This document shows positions 1 through 8,667 of a stretch of DNA of 41,020 bases, one piece after another (position 1 is the first letter of the stretch; each line of letters opens with the position of its first letter). The notes beneath the pieces were generated by a model. That model was not told where the DNA came from. It ran no database searches and saw nothing but the letters and a program-made list of their open reading frames with translations. The translations under genes were made by a program, and so were the position numbers. This DNA comes from Pleurocapsales cyanobacterium LEGE 10410. GTDB taxonomy: Bacteria > Cyanobacteriota > Cyanobacteriia > Cyanobacteriales > Xenococcaceae. The stretch covers positions 1 through 41,020 of the forward strand of contig JADEXJ010000043.1 in assembly GCA_015207195.1 (NCBI GenBank), given 5' to 3'.

Positions 1-17
1 CGAGCCCCAGCAGTTTT

Positions 18-136
18 TCCTGGTGCTATGAGCGTCGTGGAACCACTTCGACTCCATCCCGAACTCGACAGTGAAACGCGACCGCGGCGAAGATACTTGG
101 AGGGTCGCCTCCTGGGAAAATAGCTCAGTGCCAGGT
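18..136 (+). rRNA. rrf: 5S ribosomal RNA
   Basis: The stretch begins TCCTGGTG and ends GCCAGGT, the complementary 5' and 3' ends of helix I of 5S rRNA. It contains the conserved loop B/C block CCATCCCGAACTCG and the cyanobacterial 3' part with AAAATAGCTC. Its length is about 119 nt, normal for the molecule. The 17 bases before it are probably the end of the 23S-5S spacer, so the rest of the rRNA operon lies outside the window. Confidence 0.95.
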
Positions 137-147
137 TTAGCTTTACC

Positions 148-190
148 GCCCCTGTATCATTCGATACAGGGGCTTTGACTTTTTTTCTTG
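148..190 (+). terminator. Rho-independent terminator of the rRNA operon
   Basis: There is a perfect 11-bp stem (148-158 pairing with 163-173, GCCCCTGTATC against GATACAGGGGC) with a four-base loop, followed by a T-rich tract at 174-187. It lies 12 bases after the 5S rRNA, as expected for the end of an rrn operon. Confidence 0.92.
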
Positions 191-204
191 ACTAGCTGTT
201 TAGG

Positions 205-1431
205 TTAAGTCGGGTCATTTAAGATTTCCAATACTGGTTTGAAACTTAGTTTGTTTTTGAACCAGATTATTTTATTGGGTAAATCGGTAAACTTTACTCC
301 AGCTTTCTCTAAATTCAATCTTTCGGAGACAGCCAAGATTAAATTATTTGTATCGCTGTTACTAACTTGATAAAACTTTTTTTGTAGGTATTCTGGTCGC
401 CAGTAGCCAACAATCTCTAGCAAAAACTCTCTACCATCTGGATGTACGAGACGAAAGTCAGGGATCATTACGCTACCAGGAAGAGGAATCAAGTCTACTT
501 CTCTTTCTAGCTGCCATTTTGTTTCCGCTTTAGCCCAACTATTAACAAAAGAAGCTTCCAACATGCTGTCATAGGGTTTTCCAGGAGGATAGTGTGAAAC
601 AAGGCTGCAACGATCGCTTGCTAAACCAAACTGACCTGTCTTAATATTTCCCGTATATTGGTCGCGATTTTGTAATTTGGCTCTTAAACTCCATTTTGTT
701 ACATGAAGCAGGGCAGGAATCATTTTTGCCAAAGCCAAACCATAGCGGGTACTGGCTTTGAATAGGCTTGCTGGTCCATCCATTGTTAGAGTAAATCCAG
801 TGTCGGCATCCCCTTCGATATATGCCATTAATTGGAATAACTTGATATAGCGAAACAGTAATTTGTATTCTCCAGGATCGTTGCGATGAGCATTAATTAT
901 CACGCTACTCGCGCGGTAAAAAATTCCCTGTACTTGAGACAAATTGTAACGATGTAATAGAGATTCGGGAAGAGGTGGATCGAACTGAGTCAAGATGCGA
1001 TTCTCTTGTAAATCTGCGTATAAGCCAGTCTCGACTTCAGAAATAGATACAGAGCGATTTAACTCATTACTCAGAGTAGAGGCGATCGCTTCTAAGGTAT
1101 CGTTACGTTTGCGGGGCAATGCTACTGTTCTGGCTGCTTCGGTAAATACTTTTTGTCGTAGTGCTAGTGGTTCGAGAGGGCTAATAATATCAAATGTAGA
1201 AAAAGTATTACGCAATAGGTGAGCCAAACCCCTTTTGACACGGTAATCGGGGCTATCTCCTTCCCAATCTAATAGTTGTTTGTCTAATTCACCTTGAGTC
1301 TTACCCAAACAATCCTGAAAGCAATTAATGATTTCTGTAGCGATCGCCAGATTTCGGTTATCGATTTCTAACTTTTTTGGTACTATTGTCTCGCCATTAC
1401 GTTTATATATAAGTAAGTCGCTTTTTAGCAT
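205..1431 (-). CDS. DUF790 (Bax1-like) nuclease family protein
   Basis: The 408-residue protein begins MLKSDLLIYKRNGETIVPK, the typical start of DUF790 proteins, which fixes the start codon. Near the C terminus (about residues 324-344) it has PDFRLVHPDG followed by REFLLEIVGYW, the PD-(D/E)XK-like nuclease signature of the family. The archaeal member Bax1 is an endonuclease that works with XPB helicase in nucleotide excision repair; bacterial members often sit beside an XPB/DEAD-type helicase gene. No such helicase is adjacent here: upstream is a divergent TPR gene only 27 bp away, downstream is the rRNA terminator. A role in DNA repair is inferred from the family. Residue K of a classical ExK is not evident (E339-I-V). 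Confidence 0.85.
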   Translation of the reverse strand: MLKSDLLIYKRNGETIVPKKLEIDNRNLAIATEIINCFQDCLGKTQGELDKQLLDWEGDSPDYRVKRGLAHLLRNTFSTFDIISPLEPLALRQKVFTEAARTVALPRKRNDTLEAIASTLSNELNRSVSISEVETGLYADLQENRILTQFDPPLPESLLHRYNLSQVQGIFYRASSVIINAHRNDPGEYKLLFRYIKLFQLMAYIEGDADTGFTLTMDGPASLFKASTRYGLALAKMIPALLHVTKWSLRAKLQNRDQYTGNIKTGQFGLASDRCSLVSHYPPGKPYDSMLEASFVNSWAKAETKWQLEREVDLIPLPGSVMIPDFRLVHPDGREFLLEIVGYWRPEYLQKKFYQVSNSDTNNLILAVSERLNLEKAGVKFTDLPNKIIWFKNKLSFKPVLEILNDPT

Positions 1432-1458
1432 TAGAATTCTAATTCAATATCTAATAAA

Positions 1459-2310
1459 ATGTATCAGCCTTTAGAATGTCGCCCAGATAGCTATCGTGAA
1501 TGGTATCAAAGAGGAAACAAGCTGCGTGCAGAAGGTTACTATCAAGAAGCCCTAACTAGTTACGAACGTGCTTTGAATTATCGGCCTAGTGACTATTGGA
1601 CATGGTATCGCAAGGGCGTTGTCTTAGAAGCTTTGGGTTACTATCACGAAGCGATAACTAGTTACGATCGCGCGATCGCCATCGAACCAAATAACTATTG
1701 GGCATGGTACGAACAAGGCTGTATTTATTTTATAGAATTCACTCAATATCATCGGGCGATCTCCTGCTTTACTAAAGCTTTAGCTGCTCATCCTCAAGAC
1801 TATTGGGCAACCTATCGTATTGGAGAAGCATGGCGTAATTTAGGAGAATGCGAACGGGCAATAGACTATTACAACAAGGCTTTAGAATTACGTTCCGATG
1901 ATTTTTGGTCTTACTACCGTCGGGGAGAAGCGCAGCAACATTGGGGAAAACTACAGTTAGCTTTAAAGAGCTACGATTTGGCGTTAAGTCTTGAACCCGA
2001 TGATTATTGGGCTTGGTATCAAAAAGGAATGGTTTTACAGCAGTTAAATCGGTTGACTGAGGCTATTAAATGCTATCAACAAGCATTAAATTTGAATTCT
2101 CAAATAGATTGGATTTGGTATCAACAAGCCTGTTGCTATGCTTTGTTAAAAAATACCAACTGGGCAATCATGAGTTTAGAAAAAGCGATCGATCTCTACC
2201 CCGAAAAATATTTAGAATTGGCAGCTAATGAAGCTATTTGGCAAAAATTTCGCAGCTCAACGGGCTTTCAACTATTGCTGACCAACAAAAGTCGTAGATA
2301 TATTGAGTAG
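1459..2310 (+). CDS. Tetratricopeptide repeat protein, seven TPRs
   Basis: The 283-residue protein is almost wholly made of seven 34-35-residue TPR units from about residue 11 to 250. Most units open with an unusual aromatic signature, YW-x-WY or a variant (YWTWY, YWAWY, YWATY, FWSYY, YWAWY, DWIWY), and carry the TPR pattern G-x-L-x3-A and A-hydrophobic-x2-F/Y-x2-A-hydrophobic. There is no signal peptide or membrane segment, so it is probably a cytoplasmic protein-interaction scaffold. A short tail (AANEAIWQKF...) resembles the C-terminal cap seen in cyanobacterial TPR proteins. No ATG lies closer than about residue 200, so the start at 1459 is likely despite the tiny gap to the divergent gene. 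Partner unknown. Confidence 0.85.
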   Translation: MYQPLECRPDSYREWYQRGNKLRAEGYYQEALTSYERALNYRPSDYWTWYRKGVVLEALGYYHEAITSYDRAIAIEPNNYWAWYEQGCIYFIEFTQYHRAISCFTKALAAHPQDYWATYRIGEAWRNLGECERAIDYYNKALELRSDDFWSYYRRGEAQQHWGKLQLALKSYDLALSLEPDDYWAWYQKGMVLQQLNRLTEAIKCYQQALNLNSQIDWIWYQQACCYALLKNTNWAIMSLEKAIDLYPEKYLELAANEAIWQKFRSSTGFQLLLTNKSRRYIE

Positions 2311-2703
2311 TGAGTTCGTTATTATCTCTAACTATCTACAAATAAAGAAAGGTGGGCAGATCCCACCAAATATCAGCATTTGAAAGCTAAAAATAATACC
2401 ATTTCTCAAAAATAGCGAGATAGATACTTGTGGTTGGGCAAAGGGGAAAGGATTGATCTACAAAGCTTTTAGCTTATTGCTTAGACTTTGAACAAGACTA
2501 TCAAGTCTATTGTTACTTTATAAGAATTGGTATTAGTTTGTAACGCGGAATTCTGTTTATTATCATCAATATAGGTATTTTCTGTAGTAGAGATAGTGTA
2601 GCCTTCCAAAGCAAACAGTTTGATTACTTATGATTTGTCGAAACCGTATTCGCGATCGCCAATAACATCCAAGAAGAACAGAAGAACACAATTATCGAGC
2701 ATT
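2311..2703. other. Intergenic region, one hairpin, no gene seen
   Basis: This 393-bp stretch lies between the 3' ends of two convergent genes. The only clear structure is a perfect 6-bp hairpin at 2351-2367 (GGTGGG, loop CAGAT, CCCACC). Read on the minus strand it is followed by a T-rich stretch (TTTCTTTATTT); on the plus strand no T tract follows. It may be a terminator but is 340 bp from the minus-strand gene end. I found no convincing ORF or RNA gene. Confidence 0.5.
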
Positions 2704-3360
2704 CTAAAGATCTAATAGAGAGTCATCTTGAGACTCGGTTGTATTGACAAATAATTTGGGTAACAGCAAGCCAGAGCGTTCTTGATAAGCAGCAAACTCT
2801 GGGTAGCGGGAAAGAGACTTATCTTTCTTGAGCATATTTGGCACAAAAATCACGGCAGTAAAGATGCCTAAAATAACGAACGGAAGCCAGTGCTGCGCCA
2901 GCATAGCAAAGCCCAGATAGATTAAAATTTCTCCCAAATAATTTGGGTTACGGCTACGGCTGAAGAAACCTTCGGTAATCAATCCTGTATTGTATTTGAG
3001 GGTAAAGTATTTTTGAGCATCACTACCGTAATGAAGAAATACACCAAAAATATTTGTAGCGATCGCTATACAAATTAAGGGCGCGCTAGGTTCGACTCCA
3101 CTACTGATTAGAATAAAGGGTGCAACCCAATATGACCCAAGAAGCACAAATGTAAATATACCCGTCGCTAGCGATACTTCTTGTTCCCACTGGCGATCGG
3201 GATAGAGGCTATCTTTAATCAGCCACATAATGCCATAAGTTCCATGCAAAGCTAGATATACCCAAGGAGCAAGAGTAAAGTTGTGATAGATAGCCATCAA
3301 GCCTAAGACAACGGCAAAGGTCGAAAATTTGTGTAGATTAATTGGGTATTTGATCTTCAT
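2704..3360 (-). CDS. DUF1295/isoprenylcysteine methyltransferase-like membrane protein
   Basis: The 218-residue protein has about five hydrophobic segments and the C-terminal motif SRNPNYLGEILIYLGF (about residues 136-151). This is the cofactor-binding signature shared by the ICMT / phospholipid methyltransferase / steroid 5-alpha-reductase-like superfamily (DUF1295). After a hydrophobic stretch a charged region with RYPEFAAYQERS follows, matching the E-x-x-Y-x-x-Y/R type end of these enzymes. Substrate is unknown: it may methylate or reduce a lipid-like compound in the membrane. It stands alone, 244 bp upstream of which (on the minus strand) lies cobK; no functional link is evident. Confidence 0.75.
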   Translation of the reverse strand: MKIKYPINLHKFSTFAVVLGLMAIYHNFTLAPWVYLALHGTYGIMWLIKDSLYPDRQWEQEVSLATGIFTFVLLGSYWVAPFILISSGVEPSAPLICIAIATNIFGVFLHYGSDAQKYFTLKYNTGLITEGFFSRSRNPNYLGEILIYLGFAMLAQHWLPFVILGIFTAVIFVPNMLKKDKSLSRYPEFAAYQERSGLLLPKLFVNTTESQDDSLLDL

Positions 3361-3604
3361 TTTTTAAATAAAAGTTCTAGTTTCTAGGAAACTAGGGAAT
3401 AAATTCTTGGTAGAAATATTGTTTTATAAGTTTTGTGTCTTATATATCAGTTTGACCGAGTAGGCTAAAAAAAGCAACGCGTTAGATACGCAAGAAAAGC
3501 GATGATGAAATTTTTTCTTGTACAGCATTACGTATTAAGGTTAGGACACCACTCACTACTTACGAGCCAATAACTTTGATATGTCCTAACTTAGCTTTGT
3601 ACGG

Positions 3605-4366
3605 CTATACCTGGCGACAAAAAGCTAACACCTCTGGAAATTCAGAAGTTTGTTGCGGATAAATAATTTGGGGGCGAGTAATAACAATTAAAGGAACATT
3701 CAAATTAGCTGCAACTTGACGTTTAATATCTTCTCCCCCTGCTGTTCCCGATGCCTTGGTTACCACCAAAGATATATTCCACTGTTGCCATAAAGCCGTT
3801 TCCAGAGCAAAACTAAGAGGAGGACGAATGGCAATCAGGCGATCACTCTTAAATCCCGCAGCTAAAGCGGTTTCTATAGATGCTATGTTAGGTAACACCC
3901 TGGCATACAAAGTAGCTCGCTCTTGCCAAGATTTAAATAGGGGTAGGGCTTTACAGCCGACAGTTAATAGTACTTGTTGTTCTCGTAAATAGTCCCCAGC
4001 GATCAGAGTATCAAAACTATCTAATTCCAGGATTGGGGTGTTAGCAGCAGAAGGTGAACACCCAACCCGTTCATAACGCAAATAAGGAATATTTAACGCG
4101 GTGGTTACGGCGATCGCCTGACGCGAAACTTCCACCGCATAAGGATGAGAAGCATCAACTACCGCTACAATATTTCGCTGCTGGCAAAATGCAGTCATTT
4201 GGTCTGCGTCCATACAGCCTACTGCTACTTGATTAACACTCGAATAAAGTGAGGTTGCGTTAGCAGTAGCAACGGTAATAACCAATGGCAAGCTTGAAGC
4301 CATCAGTATTTTGGCTATAGTTGCACTATCGCTGGTTCCACCAATTAGCCAAACTTTGCCGTTCAA
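3605..4366 (-). CDS. cobK: Cobalt-precorrin-6A reductase (CobK/CbiJ)
   Basis: The 253-residue protein starts with the nucleotide-binding-like motif VWLIGGTSDS and carries the family signature VVDASHPYAVEVS (about residues 69-81). The end region with VVTKASGTAGGEDIK is also typical. CobK/CbiJ reduces the macrocycle of precorrin-6A (cobalt-precorrin-6A in the anaerobic route) using NADPH in corrin-ring synthesis. It is cytoplasmic. Length matches the family (about 250). A second B12 gene, cobT, lies 4.3 kb away on the other strand; the two are not an operon. A HIP1 site (GCGATCGC) overlaps the bases just upstream of the start codon. Confidence 0.9.
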   Translation of the reverse strand: MNGKVWLIGGTSDSATIAKILMASSLPLVITVATANATSLYSSVNQVAVGCMDADQMTAFCQQRNIVAVVDASHPYAVEVSRQAIAVTTALNIPYLRYERVGCSPSAANTPILELDSFDTLIAGDYLREQQVLLTVGCKALPLFKSWQERATLYARVLPNIASIETALAAGFKSDRLIAIRPPLSFALETALWQQWNISLVVTKASGTAGGEDIKRQVAANLNVPLIVITRPQIIYPQQTSEFPEVLAFCRQV

Positions 4367-4404
4367 GGCGCGATCGCCCCTAGTTGCATGAGATTTGATA
4401 ATTT

Positions 4405-4599
4405 CTATCTACCTTTGAGAGCTTTTTGAAAATTGCGACGATAAGATTTATTACCGATTAATAATACTGGCCACAATAAGGCTAGGGTGATTCGTCCAGG
4501 CAAACCAGAGTTAAAGTTAGTGCGACGATAGCCAGATAAGAACTTCCAAATTCCACCAACATAAACTACTAATAAAATAAAACCAATAAACTGTGGCAT
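4405..4599 (-). CDS. Small hydrophobic conserved protein, 64 aa
   Basis: The protein has one strongly hydrophobic N-terminal segment (IGFILLVVYVGGIWKFL, residues 5-21), a basic middle (GYRRTNFN), a second hydrophobic stretch (ITLALLWPVLLI) and a basic tail (KSYRRNFQKALKGR). It thus looks like a two-segment membrane protein with both termini basic. I do not recognise a characterised family, though proteins of this shape are common in cyanobacteria. It precedes cobK on the same strand with 38 bp between, so the two may be co-transcribed. The compositional pattern and clean ATG make it likely to be real. Confidence 0.65.
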   Translation of the reverse strand: MPQFIGFILLVVYVGGIWKFLSGYRRTNFNSGLPGRITLALLWPVLLIGNKSYRRNFQKALKGR

Positions 4600-4847
4600 A
4601 GCAAGACTTGTTAATTAAATAAACCAACAACAGCTATATTTTAGCAACTACTACCAAATTTGCTTTGTGAGTTAGCATGATAATCTCACTCAACATGTAT
4701 GATTTGTCAGTGTTTAATAGTACTAGCTAAACACTTCTATTGCCTAATTTTGTCAGATCGCTCACATCTAAGCATTTTTGCATCTTTTGCCAAATCGATA
4801 GACTTAATAGTAATAAGATACAAGTATATAAAACGAAACTAAAATTT

Positions 4848-4852
4848 AGGAG
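4848..4852 (+). promoter_or_regulatory. Strong ribosome binding site for the guanylyltransferase gene
   Basis: AGGAG lies six bases ahead of the ATG at 4859. This is one of the few clear Shine-Dalgarno sequences in the window and supports that start. Confidence 0.7.
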
Positions 4853-4858
4853 ATTATA

Positions 4859-7372
4859 ATGCGAGCAGTGCTGATGGCTGGTGGTTCGGGGACTAGATTA
4901 CGTCCTTTAACCTGCGATCTACCTAAACCAATGGTGCCAGTGCTAAATCGTCCCATAGCCGAACACATTATTAATCTGTTAAAACGCAATAATATTACCG
5001 AGATCATTGCCACACTTTACTACTTGCCCGACGTGATGCGAGATTATTTTCAGGACGGTAGCGATTTTGGCGTGCAAATGACCTATGCGGTGGAGGAAGA
5101 ACAGCCATTAGGGACGGCAGGATGTGTGAAAAACATTCAACAGTGGTTAGATGACACTTTTGTTACCATTAGCGGAGATGCAATTACAGATTTTGATTTA
5201 GAGGCAGCGATCGCCTTTCATCGCGAAAAAAAATCCAAAGCTACTTTAGTTTTGACTCGCGTACCCAATCCCGTTGAGTTTGGCGTAGTGATTACCGATA
5301 CAGACGGCAGGATTAAACGCTTCCTTGAAAAGCCATCCCTGAGCGAAATCTTTTCGGATACGGTGAACGCGGGTACTTACATTCTCGAACCAGAAGTTTT
5401 GGATTATCTGCCAGAAAATGAAGAGTCGGATTTTTCCAAAGATTTATTTCCCTTGTTATTGGAAAAAGGTGAACCGATGTATGGCTATATAGCAGAGGGT
5501 TACTGGTGCGATGTAGGTCATCTCGAAGCCTATCGCGAAGCGCAGTACGATGGGCTAGAGAAAAAAGTCAAATTAGATTTTCCCTATCAGGAAAAGTCCC
5601 CAGGAATCTGGATTGGCAGCAATACCTACATAGACTCTAGTGTTGTCATTGAAACGCCAGCTTTAATCGGTGATAATTGTCGCATTGGAGCGCGGGTAAC
5701 AATCGAAGCGGGAACGGTGATCGGCGATAATGTTACTATTGGGGCGGATGCCGATCTCAAACGCCCGATTATTTGGAATGGAGCAACCATCGGCGATGAG
5801 GCACATTTACGCGCCTGTATAATTTCTCGCGGGACGAGAATGGATCGTCGGGCGCAAGCTTTAGAAGGCTCGGTAGTAGGAAGTCTATCTATTGTGGGGG
5901 AAGAAGCACAAATAGCACCTGGAGTTAGAGTGTGGCCGAGCAAAAGAATTGAATCTGGCGCAATTCTTAATATTAATCTGATCTGGGGCAATACTGCCCA
6001 GCGCAATCTCTTTGGGCAAAGAGGAGTATCGGGACTGGCAAATATCGATTTGACCCCTGAGTTTGTAGTTAAATTAGGAGCTTCTTATGGTTCGACTCTC
6101 AAGCTAGGCTCGACGGTTATTGTCTCTCGCGATCAGCGCAGCGTTTCTAGGATGGTTGGTAGAGCGATAATTGCTGGATTGATGTCTGCGGGAATCAACG
6201 TGCAGAATTTAGAGGCGACTGCTATTCCTATTTCTCGTACCATGATGACCAATGTGTTTGATGTATCGGGAGGAATCCATATTCGTTTGGAACCCGATAA
6301 ACCAGATTACTTATTAATTGAGTTTTTTGACAAACAGGGGATTAGTATTTCTAAGTCTCAAGAAAAAAAGATTGAAGGAGCTTACTTCAAAGAAGATCTA
6401 CGCCGAGTTGCGATTGAAGAGATTGGCAGCGTCAGTTATCCTAGCGGTATTTTGGATACCTATAGCCGTACCTTTGAGAAATACGTCAATATTGAGGCAG
6501 TCCGTAATAGCAGTTCCAAAATTGTGATCGATTATGTATATGCAGTGTCTGGAGCAATTTTACCGCAGCTTTTAGCTAAGTTTGGCTGTGATGCGGTGGT
6601 ACTAAACGCCAGCTTGAAAGAAAGAGCGATTTCTACAACTCAGAAAGAAGTGCTGTTAGGGCAACTTGGTCAAGTTGTCGAAGCACTTAAGGCTAATTTT
6701 GGCGCACAGGTATCTGCTAATGGAGAACAGCTAATCTTAGTAGATGAGGCTGGGTTACCAATTCGGGGGGAGGCTCTAACAGCTTTGATGGTCAATACGA
6801 TTTTTACGGCAAATCCTCGCAGTACGGTGGTAGTCCCCGTTCATGCTTCTAGTTCAGTGGAAGAAATTGCCCGTCGTCATGACGGTAAAGTGATTCGCAC
6901 CAAGGTCAATCCTACCGCATTGATGGAGGCATCTCAAGATAATCCTAATGTAGTGCTGGGTGGGAATAGCGATATGGGCTTTATATTTCCCCAACTCCAT
7001 CCTGGTTTTGATGCCATGTTTAGCATTGCCAAACTGATAGAAATGCTAACAATTCAAGAGCGATCGCTTGCCGATATTCGCCACGATTTACCTAATGTTT
7101 ATCATAAAAACTGCTCGATCCGCTGTCCCTGGAAAGTTAAGGGAGCTTTAATGCGTTACTTGGTAGAAACTCATCCCACAGAAAATTTAGAATTGATTGA
7201 TGGGGTAAAAATCATTAATCCGCAGAATGATAACTGGGTACTAATTTTACCCGATGCAGGAGAGCCAATCGTTCACATTTATGCCAACAGTAGCGATCGC
7301 TTTTGGGTGGATACTCAGTTGATGGAATATCGCCACCGAGTCCAAGGTTTTATCGATAGCCAACAGGGTTGA
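4859..7372 (+). CDS. Mannose-1-phosphate guanylyltransferase fused to degenerate phosphohexomutase
   Basis: The 837-residue protein has three parts. Residues 1 to about 230 are a nucleotidyltransferase with the signature AGGSGTRLRPLT and then PKPMVPVLNRP. Residues about 250-380 form a left-handed beta-helix with hexapeptides (IGDNCRIGARVTIEAG). Residues about 385-837 have the phosphogluco/phosphomannomutase fold. The first domain should make GDP-mannose (or another NDP-sugar) for glycans. The mutase part looks catalytically dead: the usual ASHNP serine loop reads SGGIHIRLEPDKP (about 470-482), the DGDxDR metal loop reads VDEAGLPI (about 628-635), and the GGExSGH sugar loop reads GGNSDMG (701-707). 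The product assignment is by family; the sugar specificity is not proven by sequence. Confidence 0.85.
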   Translation: MRAVLMAGGSGTRLRPLTCDLPKPMVPVLNRPIAEHIINLLKRNNITEIIATLYYLPDVMRDYFQDGSDFGVQMTYAVEEEQPLGTAGCVKNIQQWLDDTFVTISGDAITDFDLEAAIAFHREKKSKATLVLTRVPNPVEFGVVITDTDGRIKRFLEKPSLSEIFSDTVNAGTYILEPEVLDYLPENEESDFSKDLFPLLLEKGEPMYGYIAEGYWCDVGHLEAYREAQYDGLEKKVKLDFPYQEKSPGIWIGSNTYIDSSVVIETPALIGDNCRIGARVTIEAGTVIGDNVTIGADADLKRPIIWNGATIGDEAHLRACIISRGTRMDRRAQALEGSVVGSLSIVGEEAQIAPGVRVWPSKRIESGAILNINLIWGNTAQRNLFGQRGVSGLANIDLTPEFVVKLGASYGSTLKLGSTVIVSRDQRSVSRMVGRAIIAGLMSAGINVQNLEATAIPISRTMMTNVFDVSGGIHIRLEPDKPDYLLIEFFDKQGISISKSQEKKIEGAYFKEDLRRVAIEEIGSVSYPSGILDTYSRTFEKYVNIEAVRNSSSKIVIDYVYAVSGAILPQLLAKFGCDAVVLNASLKERAISTTQKEVLLGQLGQVVEALKANFGAQVSANGEQLILVDEAGLPIRGEALTALMVNTIFTANPRSTVVVPVHASSSVEEIARRHDGKVIRTKVNPTALMEASQDNPNVVLGGNSDMGFIFPQLHPGFDAMFSIAKLIEMLTIQERSLADIRHDLPNVYHKNCSIRCPWKVKGALMRYLVETHPTENLELIDGVKIINPQNDNWVLILPDAGEPIVHIYANSSDRFWVDTQLMEYRHRVQGFIDSQQG

Positions 7373-7476
7373 CTCATAACTAGGATTGCAATACTTTGGG
7401 GAATAAAACCCTTTATAATAAATAGTACACTTGTTCAGAGCATTCAAATAGGTAAATATCAAGGAGTAGCAGACCG

Positions 7477-7968
7477 ATGAATAGCTGTATTTTGATGGCA
7501 CAAATAATTAGCGATCCTGAATTACGTTCTACACAAGATCAAACTAGCGTCTCTACCATGATGGTTGAGTTTGAGTCCTTAAGAGAAGGTGAAGCACCAA
7601 GCAAAGTACAGGTTGAAGGGTGGGGTAATTTAGCAGAAGAGATCAAAAATACTTATAGTGCGGGCGATCGCGTTATAGTTGAAGGTCGTCTGTCGATGAA
7701 TCTGTTTGAGATGCCTGAAGGATATAAAGAAAAGCGTGCTAAGTTAGTTGCTTCTCGAATTTATCCTATGGGTGCAAGTGCAAATTCGGATGGTACAAAC
7801 ATTTACAGCACCCAGACATCTGACAATACTTCTAGTAATGTAGTAGATTTTGCCTCAACTCAGTCCCAAACCACACCTGATTATGCCGATCCTGTAAAGG
7901 CTCCTGAGCCTACCGCCCCTGCTGCGCCTACTGGTGGTAACGAAGATTGGGATGAAATTCCTTTCTAG
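7477..7968 (+). CDS. ssb: Single-stranded DNA-binding protein
   Basis: The 163-residue protein has an N-terminal OB-fold region (residues 1 to about 105) with the SSB-typical VQVEGWGNLAEEI and GDRVIVEGRLSM segments. A low-complexity linker rich in Ser, Thr, Pro and Ala follows. It ends in the acidic tip DWDEIPF, the conserved partner-binding tail of bacterial SSB. It coats single-stranded DNA in replication and repair and recruits enzymes such as RecQ through the tip. AAGGAG at 7461-7466 precedes the ATG by ten bases. It follows the guanylyltransferase by 104 bp and is probably transcribed on its own. Confidence 0.92.
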   Translation: MNSCILMAQIISDPELRSTQDQTSVSTMMVEFESLREGEAPSKVQVEGWGNLAEEIKNTYSAGDRVIVEGRLSMNLFEMPEGYKEKRAKLVASRIYPMGASANSDGTNIYSTQTSDNTSSNVVDFASTQSQTTPDYADPVKAPEPTAPAAPTGGNEDWDEIPF

Positions 7969-8063
7969 GTATTAGCTACCTGAAATACTACAGGGAGACA
8001 ATACAGCTTTAGCAAAAGCAGTAGATGTAAATTATGCTGGATTGTTGTTAAGTCAGATATTTT

Positions 8064-8533
8064 ATGAAGCGCAAGCCAGTTAGCGATCGCATTAGCCTTG
8101 ATCTTCGTGATCGCCGTATTTTAATTCTGCTTTCTTTATTAATCATTACCCCCTAGGATTACTATCCAAAGCCTATACAGGAATAGGGCAAGAGTGGGTG
8201 CAAGATTATTCGGGAGATGTACTGTATGAAGTGTTTTGGTGTTTAGTTGTTTTCTGGTTTGTTCGTCCTGCTAAAGATATAGCAAAGCTACGAAATATTA
8301 CTAGTAAAATTGCCCTTGGAGTATTTGCAGTTACCTGTGCTATTGAAGTCAGCCAGCTGTGGTTTTATCTAGTGCCAGAAGCAGTGCGTTCTTCCTTGAT
8401 CTGGCGAATGCTATTGGGGGCTGGCTTTGACTGGTGGGATTTTCCTCACTATGCCTTGGGTTCATTAATTGGCTGGTGGGGAATCTATCAAATTGGACGT
8501 GTTGGTAGTTTGACCGCATCACAAAAACCATAG
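8064..8533 (+). pseudogene. DUF2809 membrane protein gene, interrupted by a frameshift
   Basis: From the ATG at 8064 one frame reads MKRKPVSDRISLDL...ILLSLLIITP and meets TAG at 8154. The continuation, LGLLSKAYTGIGQEWVQDYSG and on to the stop at 8531-8533, is in another frame. The two join exactly if one C is added to the run CCCCC at 8149-8153, giving a 156-residue four-segment membrane protein. The joined sequence fits DUF2809: a LGLLSKxYxG segment, WV-x-xY-x-G-x-LYE-x-FWC, and a C-terminal DWWDFxHYxLG block. Translation from internal starts would give only 8198-8533 (111 residues). Either a genuine one-base deletion or a sequencing error in the C run explains it. Function of the family is unknown. 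Confidence 0.8.
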
Positions 8534-8667
8534 CTCGTTTTAGCAGGCGTAATTACGTCATCTGGTAATATTACGATCGCCCTCTCGAATAATTATCTAT
8601 TGGCAATTCCGTTAGATATCCGCTGGAAAATGTAAGATGAACAAAGCCAATTTATATTGAGCGTTTG

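Noticed and set aside
5626-6006. 126-codon minus-strand frame within the guanylyltransferase gene
   Set aside because: It is the shadow of the hexapeptide-repeat region; the repetitive sense strand keeps the antisense frame open.
7978-8099. Open frame ending LLLSQIFYEAQAS between ssb and the DUF2809 gene
   Set aside because: It has only about 35 codons, no start codon, and overlaps the start of DUF2809; likely chance.
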